This document shows, piece after piece, positions 6,741 through 11,080 of a stretch of DNA of 11,080 bases. The notes under the pieces are model-generated. The model saw nothing but the letters and a program-made list of their open reading frames with translations. It had not been told where the DNA came from and ran no database searches. The stretch's first letter is position 1. Each line of letters opens with the position of its first letter. The translations under genes and the position numbers were made by a program. This stretch comes from Thermoanaerobacterium sp. (GTDB lineage: Bacteria > Bacillota > Thermoanaerobacteria > Thermoanaerobacterales > Thermoanaerobacteraceae): the NCBI GenBank assembly GCA_029960905.1, contig JASBVU010000029.1, positions 1-11,080 on the forward strand. Direction: 5' to 3'.

Positions 6741-8075
6741 TTACATCGTCAAATTCCCTTGATTTGTCTTTATGACTTTTAAAATTTTTTCTTCCACGCC
6801 ATTTTCAGCATTTATGTATACGTAAAATGTGTCGCCGCTGTAGGTTCCTTTAAATTCATAAGCCAAAACTTCTTTTCCCCCATCTAATGGTATTATGCAC
6901 AATCGGCTGCTTTCAATTTTCAAATTCTTGCTGACTTTGCTTTGCGCTTCGGATTCAGTAAGCTTCGGTTTTTCTATCTTCCTATTCACGTGTGACATAT
7001 AGTACGATGTAGCATCAAAACCTACTACGTCGCCGTTGTCTAATGCAATTTTTACTTTTACAATGTCAGGATAGATTCTTACGTCATTTTGTACAGGAGT
7101 AAAATTAAATTGGACTGTTCCATTAGCTTTTATAGAGTACGTATTTCCCATATTGCTAAATCCATGTACTGTTAAAAACTTCGTGGCATAGTTTAGAGCC
7201 TGTGTTTCTGATATATTTACTTTAGTAACAGCCCTTTGATCCATAAGCCATATTACATGTCCGCCCTTCTTGCTTACATTGACATATATAGAAGGAGCAT
7301 TTTGAGTTAGCTTTAATTCTACCCCATACGCATCTATCTTTCCATTGTTAGGACTGTATTTAACTGCAGACGATACTGGCTTTCCTAAAAACCTTTTTGC
7401 TATTGACACTGCGTTATCGTAGGATACATTGCTGCCAGTAAGTCCTTTTGGCGTTAGCTTCGCTTGACTTTCAGAAAAAGGCCCATCGTATATAAGGGTT
7501 GGATAGTTAGACATCTGTTGATTTACAGTATTCATATTCACATTTAGTATTTTGCTGTCTATCTGGCTCATCTTTTGAGTTCCTTTTTTATTTAAATTGT
7601 CTAAATCGTATCCACCTTGTATTTTACTTCTTAAATCTTGCAAGCTTTTGCCAAGGTACACTGCGTAGTTGTGCAGCTCTGATATTGTCTTAAAATCTTT
7701 ATCCGTCAATTTTTTGCCATCAGCGACGTTTTTTGAGAGGCTGTAAGAATAATCACCGATCTGAGACAAAAACTTTGAAGTATTATCTAGTTCAGGCTGG
7801 CTTATGGGAAGCTGGCTTAAATTTTCCTGTGCCTCAAAAGCCTGCCTCCATACATCGCTTAGAATTGGTATTGTCGTATTTTCCTGCGATGAAACCATCA
7901 ATTTACCTGTTGATGTTTCTATGTTTTCTATGCTGTTTACAAGCTGATAAAAAGACCTGTCGTACTGCGCCTGTAAATATCTGTGATATGTTACTTTCTG
8001 CATGTATTGGTTGTATCCCCATGCACCTACTACTAAAAGCAAAAGAAGAATCACAACTGTTGATATTCTCTTCAT
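6741..8075 (-). CDS. ypeB: Germination protein YpeB
   Basis: YpeB is needed for SleB to accumulate and stay inactive in the dormant spore, at the inner membrane/cortex; the two proteins protect each other from proteolysis. The 444-residue product has an uncleaved-type signal anchor (hydrophobic residues 7-20), a helical N-terminal domain (about 25-190), the YPTLIYDGPFSE motif (191-202) and three repeated PepSY-like units. These start near 218 (YDNAVSIAKRFLG), 288 (ISETQALNYATKFL) and 372 (LTESEAQSKVSKNL), each with a beta-rich second half such as YVYINAENGVEEKILKV near the end. The length is as in Bacillus (about 450). The ATG follows AGGTGA (8081-8086), which overlaps the sleB stop codon, so translation of the two genes should be coupled. 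It is downstream of sleB in the conserved order sleB-ypeB. Confidence 0.95.
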   Translation of the reverse strand: MKRISTVVILLLLLVVGAWGYNQYMQKVTYHRYLQAQYDRSFYQLVNSIENIETSTGKLMVSSQENTTIPILSDVWRQAFEAQENLSQLPISQPELDNTSKFLSQIGDYSYSLSKNVADGKKLTDKDFKTISELHNYAVYLGKSLQDLRSKIQGGYDLDNLNKKGTQKMSQIDSKILNVNMNTVNQQMSNYPTLIYDGPFSESQAKLTPKGLTGSNVSYDNAVSIAKRFLGKPVSSAVKYSPNNGKIDAYGVELKLTQNAPSIYVNVSKKGGHVIWLMDQRAVTKVNISETQALNYATKFLTVHGFSNMGNTYSIKANGTVQFNFTPVQNDVRIYPDIVKVKIALDNGDVVGFDATSYYMSHVNRKIEKPKLTESEAQSKVSKNLKIESSRLCIIPLDGGKEVLAYEFKGTYSGDTFYVYINAENGVEEKILKVIKTNQGNLTM

Positions 8076-8084
8076 TTACATCAC

Positions 8085-8801
8085 CTACCTTGCAAATATG
8101 TGGTTGCCAATCTGTGTTATTATTGGCCTATTAAAAATCCAGTAATTTTGTACTCTCGATGCATTGTAGTAGTATAATGCTCCACCTGTTGGATCCCATC
8201 CTGCTATTGCATCCTGAGCAGCTCTGATGCAGTCCTGAGTGGGAGGAAGCCACATTTGCCCGTCATCAACCGCAGAAAATGCCCCCTGTTGGAAAATCAC
8301 GCCTGCAATTGTATGCGGAAACATCGGTGATCTTACCCTCTTCATCACAACCGCTCCAACAGCCACTTTCCCTATAAAAGGCTCTCCCCTCGCTTCACCG
8401 TTTATAAGCATTGCCAAAAGGTATACATCATCGTTTGTGGTAGTAGATGTTACCGGAGTATATGTACTTGATATTGAAGTGTATTTGCTAATATTAAATC
8501 CCAAAGCTACTTTCGTTTGATCGTCCACAATTCCAGTCACATTGAGTCCATTATTTGCCTGAAATTTTCTCACAGCCAGCCATGTTCTGACTCCAAAAAA
8601 TCCATCTACAGGTCCATCGTAATATCCCCAATCTTTTAGCCTGGATTGAACTCTCGATACATCTGAGCCAGAATTGCCCCAATATAAATTTGACATTGTT
8701 TTGATAGACATGTTTAACGTGCTTAATTCAACGCAAAAAGTAGTAAATAATATTAATATAAGCAAAACTACTTTTACCCGCGAAATGGAATAGTTTTTCA
8801 T
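8085..8801 (-). CDS. sleB: Spore cortex-lytic enzyme SleB
   Basis: SleB is a lytic transglycosylase that cuts muramic-lactam-containing cortex peptidoglycan during germination. It is made in the forespore and exported across the inner membrane. The 238 residues divide into a signal peptide (hydrophobic 9-24), a peptidoglycan-binding domain of the PG_binding_1 type (about 40-100, with GSDVSRVQSRLKDWGYYDG and VRTWLAVRKFQ), a Ser/Thr-rich linker (108-122), and the catalytic domain (125-238). The latter contains INGEARGE (133-140), where Glu136 aligns with the catalytic glutamate of the family, then FSAVDDGQMW and GALYYYN. The domains and length are complete. The ATG follows AGGAGG (8808-8813) with 6 nt between. 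It precedes ypeB by 9 nt and follows the decarboxylase by 49 nt; that gap holds the inverted repeats described separately. Confidence 0.96.
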   Translation of the reverse strand: MKNYSISRVKVVLLILILFTTFCVELSTLNMSIKTMSNLYWGNSGSDVSRVQSRLKDWGYYDGPVDGFFGVRTWLAVRKFQANNGLNVTGIVDDQTKVALGFNISKYTSISSTYTPVTSTTTNDDVYLLAMLINGEARGEPFIGKVAVGAVVMKRVRSPMFPHTIAGVIFQQGAFSAVDDGQMWLPPTQDCIRAAQDAIAGWDPTGGALYYYNASRVQNYWIFNRPIITQIGNHIFAR

Positions 8802-8811
8802 CTGTTTCCTC

Positions 8812-8848
8812 CTCTACAAATTAGTATTTGTAGATATTTTTTGTAGAG
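8812..8848 (-). promoter_or_regulatory. Competing inverted repeats at the sleB ribosome site; possible σG -10
   Basis: On the mRNA strand, CTCTACAAA (8848-8840) and CTACAAAT (8833-8826) can each pair with the same downstream segment, ATTTGTAGAG (8821-8812). They form a 9-bp or an 8-bp hairpin that cannot coexist. The shared arm ends within the GAGGAGG ribosome site. The loop of the smaller repeat contains AATACTA (8828-8822), 6 of 7 to the σG -10 CATACTA, although I see only a poor -35. If transcription starts from that box, the hairpins are not made in the short transcript and only affect read-through RNA. Confidence 0.5.
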
Positions 8849-8850
8849 AA

Positions 8851-10308
8851 TCAAACTTTATACACGTGTCCCAAAACTTTTATATGATCTATGTTTGGAT
8901 CCTCAGTACCCTGAAGCTGACAATGCTGCTCCTTAAGTAACTTTACCCTTTCAATTATGTCTTTCGTTATCCTTTCACCCGGACAAATCATGGGTATGCC
9001 TGGCGGATATGCCATAATCATCTCCGCACATATTTCACCTTCTGCATCATCCAAATAAACTAATCTGCTTTTGCTGTAATATGCATCCCTTGGAGCAACG
9101 ATGACTTCTGGCCTTATGATATTTCCTGCTGTTATTTCACCGTGATTTTTCTTCATCTTAGCAAATTCCCTTAAACTGCGAATAAGATGCTCTACATCAT
9201 CTTTGTCATCGCCGAGGCTTATTATGGCCATTATATTGCTAAGATCCGCCATCTCTAATTGAATGTGATATTTAAGCCTCAATTCTCTCATTATCTCATA
9301 CCCAGTCATGCCTGTTTTCGATACATTTATCACAAGTTTAGTAGGATCTAAAATATATGGACTTATTATATCCTTTTGGGTAATGGCCTTTAATCCATCT
9401 ATCTTGTTGATTTCTTCCCTTGCGTATTCCGAAAGTTCTATGACTTTCATAAGCATTTCTTCACCCTTAGTAGCCAACTGTTTTCTCGCCACATCCAGTG
9501 ATGCCATCAAAACGTATGAAGCAGATGTAGACTGCAAAAGATTTAAAATTGACTTTATTGAAGATACCTTCACTCTATTTCCTTTAGACAAAAGAAGAGA
9601 GCTCTGTGTCATTGAACCGCCTGTTTTATGTATGCTAAGTGCACAAATGTCAGCGCCCAGTGTAATACCACCACGAGGCATGTCAGGATGAAAATAAAAA
9701 TGGCTTCCATGTGCTTCATCGCACAAAACTGCCATATTATTTTGGTGCGCCACATCGATTATCTTTTCTAATTCTGAAGTAATGCCATAATATGTAGGAT
9801 TCAATATGAGGACAGCTTTAGCATCAGGGTTAGCTAAAATTGCCTCTTTTACCTTATTGGCACTAATTCCTAATGCTATGTCTAAATCCTCATCTATTTC
9901 AGGATACAGGTAAACAGGTACTGCACCTGATAGAATAAGGGCTGAAAAAGCTGATTTATGGGCATTTCTCGGCATTATTATCTTATCCCCTGGCTCAGTA
10001 GCTGCCATGATCATGGCTTGTATTCCAGAGGTAGTGCCGTTAACCAAAAAATAGGCATAATCTGCGCCAAAAGCCTGTGCCGCAAGTTTATGTGCTTCTT
10101 CTATTACACCTACTGGATTTGCAAGATTGTCCAAATCCTCCATGCTGTTGACGTCAATGCCCATCACTGCACTTCCAACGTATTCGGTAAATTCTTTATT
10201 GCCTTTTCCATGTTTGTGCCCCGGAACATGGAAAGCATATACATTTTCCTCTACATAATTTTTAAGCGCCTCAAATAAAGGCGCATCATTCTGGGTGTAC
10301 TTCGTCAT
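8851..10308 (-). CDS. speA: Orn/Lys/Arg decarboxylase, SpeA-like (probable arginine decarboxylase)
   Basis: A fold-type I, PLP-dependent basic amino acid decarboxylase of 485 residues, the length of Bacillus SpeA. Signatures in order: FHVPGHKHGKG (26-36), NGTTSG (90-95) that binds the PLP phosphate, DEAHG (197-201) whose aspartate contacts the pyridine nitrogen, SIHKTGGSMTQ (225-235) with Lys228 as the Schiff-base residue, and YPPGIPMICPGE in the C-terminal domain. The likely reaction is arginine to agmatine, the first step of polyamine synthesis in Bacilli. Lysine or ornithine decarboxylation cannot be excluded by sequence, since this group includes YaaO-type paralogues. The ATG follows AGGAGG (10318-10323), which overlaps the spoIIR stop, so it is read from the spoIIR transcript. 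Its presence inside a sporulation cluster is unusual and noted as a finding. Confidence 0.9.
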   Translation of the reverse strand: MTKYTQNDAPLFEALKNYVEENVYAFHVPGHKHGKGNKEFTEYVGSAVMGIDVNSMEDLDNLANPVGVIEEAHKLAAQAFGADYAYFLVNGTTSGIQAMIMAATEPGDKIIMPRNAHKSAFSALILSGAVPVYLYPEIDEDLDIALGISANKVKEAILANPDAKAVLILNPTYYGITSELEKIIDVAHQNNMAVLCDEAHGSHFYFHPDMPRGGITLGADICALSIHKTGGSMTQSSLLLSKGNRVKVSSIKSILNLLQSTSASYVLMASLDVARKQLATKGEEMLMKVIELSEYAREEINKIDGLKAITQKDIISPYILDPTKLVINVSKTGMTGYEIMRELRLKYHIQLEMADLSNIMAIISLGDDKDDVEHLIRSLREFAKMKKNHGEITAGNIIRPEVIVAPRDAYYSKSRLVYLDDAEGEICAEMIMAYPPGIPMICPGERITKDIIERVKLLKEQHCQLQGTEDPNIDHIKVLGHVYKV

Positions 10309-10321
10309 CTAAGTTTTCCTC

Positions 10322-10957
10322 CTAATCTTTTAATGCCATTCTTATTTCATTGAAGTATCTTTCCAACACTTCAACGACTTTAAATTTCACCTGTGGTTTT
10401 TCTGTCTCTATCATAGACAATTCATCTTCTGACAAGAACCTACTTAATTCTTTTTTTGTTTCATCGCTTGTAAGCCCATATGTTATATCAATAAAACACA
10501 ACGGCGGAAACATCACACACCACCAGTTTTTCCCTTCTCCTTTGCCTATAACAATCTTAAGTGCATTGTAATTCCCTGCAGGAAGCATAATTGTACCATA
10601 GTATTTTGTAGGAAAATCAAAGCGACCATACATGACTTTGACACCATAATCTTTGCCATTGGCGTAAATAGTATCTTGCGCTATCTTTTGTATATATGGT
10701 ATGTTCTTCTTTATTATTTTTTCTGACTCCTTTAGATTTGTCACACCGATAAATTTGTCGTTCATGCTCCTTATTACCGCATCTCTCACTTTTAGCTTTA
10801 AGCTTTGGTCCTCTTTAGAATCGCTGTTTGCTATGACGTGAAATCTAATAAGCTTATTAGAAATGTCTTTTTTCATAGCGTATGTGTCATCATTTTTACT
10901 AATTTCAAAAAAGAATACTGTAGAAATTATTAAAACAATCGCAATAAGACGCTTCAT
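10322..10957 (-). CDS. spoIIR: Stage II sporulation protein R
   Basis: SpoIIR is made in the forespore under σF and exported to the space between the two membranes, where it triggers SpoIIGA to process pro-σE in the mother cell. The 211-residue protein has an N-terminal export signal (hydrophobic 5-18), the family block RFHVIANSDS (38-47) followed by DQ and LKLKVRD (53-59), FDFPTKYYG (113-121) and the highly characteristic NWWCVMFPPLCFID (144-157). The length is normal. The only sensible start is the ATG at 10957, since later Met28 would remove the signal. The ribosome site is unusual: GGGGGA at about 10972-10967 instead of a clean AGGAGG, and it overlaps a σF-like -10. It is the first gene of the sporulation cluster and its stop overlaps the ribosome site of the decarboxylase. 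Confidence 0.95.
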   Translation of the reverse strand: MKRLIAIVLIISTVFFFEISKNDDTYAMKKDISNKLIRFHVIANSDSKEDQSLKLKVRDAVIRSMNDKFIGVTNLKESEKIIKKNIPYIQKIAQDTIYANGKDYGVKVMYGRFDFPTKYYGTIMLPAGNYNALKIVIGKGEGKNWWCVMFPPLCFIDITYGLTSDETKKELSRFLSEDELSMIETEKPQVKFKVVEVLERYFNEIRMALKD

Positions 10958-10960
10958 TAT

Positions 10961-11047
10961 GTATAATCCCCCATCTTTTTAATTTGACATGCCGTAAGGC
11001 GAATTGTCTTCGATTTCAATTATTGCCAAATAAGATGGGAATTATAC
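10961..11047 (-). repeat. Long imperfect inverted repeat framing the spoIIR start region
   Basis: GTATAATCCCCCATCTT (10961-10977) pairs with AAGATGGGAATTATAC (11032-11047): 7 plus 8 perfect pairs separated by a one-against-two-nucleotide internal loop, with 54 nt between the arms. The 54 nt can form smaller stems (AATTG with CAATT, and GGC with GCC). In RNA starting further upstream, the left arm would bury the GGGGGA ribosome site 3 nt before the ATG. RNA from the σF promoter would lack the partner arm. Confidence 0.6.
10962..10993 (-). promoter_or_regulatory. σF promoter of spoIIR
   Basis: GGGGATTATA (10971-10962) matches the σF -10 consensus GGNRANAMTR at 9 of 10 positions. At 16-bp spacing, GGCATG (10993-10988) keeps the GCAT core of the -35 WGCATA. 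σF control is what is known for spoIIR in Bacillus. The -10 ends only 4 nt before the ATG, so the RNA would begin at or next to the start codon. Confidence 0.65.
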
Positions 11048-11080
11048 AAAATTTATCTAAATAAGCCTATCCTCCTTATA
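11048..11080. other. Right edge, no assignable gene
   Basis: The minus strand shows AGGAGG (11076-11071), but no ATG, GTG or TTG follows at a workable distance. Two frames reach stops within 30 nt of the edge. This could be the tail of an upstream gene or spacer; too little is present to decide. Confidence 0.3.

Noticed and set aside
11048..11080. AGGAGG at the right edge as the ribosome site of a small gene before spoIIR
   Set aside because: No start codon follows at a usable distance and stops occur in the frames within 30 nt.
1..11080. tRNA, rRNA, CRISPR, insertion sequence, toxin-antitoxin or prophage elements
   Set aside because: None recognised; nearly all of the window is occupied by identified metabolic and sporulation genes, and the gaps are short apart from the arcA upstream region.

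Overview
The window is an AT-rich, single-strand-coded segment from a spore-forming low-GC Firmicute. Every gene I can support lies on the minus strand. A σF-type sporulation gene (spoIIR), a cortex-lytic pair (sleB-ypeB), an alpha/beta-type small acid-soluble spore protein and Clostridia/Bacilli-like protein sequences point to an endospore-forming anaerobe of the Thermoanaerobacterium/Thermoanaerobacter kind. The genus is inferred from overall protein and codon style, not proven.

Reading in the direction of transcription (right to left), there are three blocks. Block 1 (10957 to 6485) is a tight sporulation cluster: spoIIR, an Orn/Lys/Arg decarboxylase (speA-like), sleB, ypeB, then an SspF-like spore DNA-binding protein with a strong terminator. 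Gaps of 13, 49 and 9 nt, and Shine-Dalgarno (SD) sequences that overlap the preceding stop codon, indicate co-transcription and translational coupling. Additional internal forespore promoters are likely. Block 2 (6289 to 4394) is argR followed by an APC-family amino acid permease, ended by a perfect 12-bp terminator hairpin with a U-tract. Block 3 (3989 to beyond the left edge) is the arginine deiminase (ADI) operon arcA-arcB-arcD-arcC, with arcC cut by the window edge.

Functionally, ArcD exchanges external arginine for ornithine, ArcA makes citrulline and ammonia, ArcB makes ornithine and carbamoyl phosphate, and ArcC makes ATP. ArgR next door is the obvious regulator: two sites resembling ARG boxes, 22 bp apart, lie in the 404-nt region upstream of arcA. 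The decarboxylase of Block 1 may use the same substrate, to make agmatine for polyamines.

All protein families are known, so I do not see a wholly new system. The most interesting signals are regulatory. They are: a σF promoter abutting the spoIIR start codon and lying inside a long inverted repeat that would hide the ribosome site in read-through RNA; a 31-bp perfect palindrome with interlocking repeats upstream of arcA; an ArgR whose usual Asp-Asp arginine-binding pair reads Asn-Asn; a 37-nt hairpin between arcB and arcD that is not a terminator; and competing inverted repeats at the sleB ribosome site. No tRNA, rRNA, CRISPR array, insertion sequence or phage gene was recognised.
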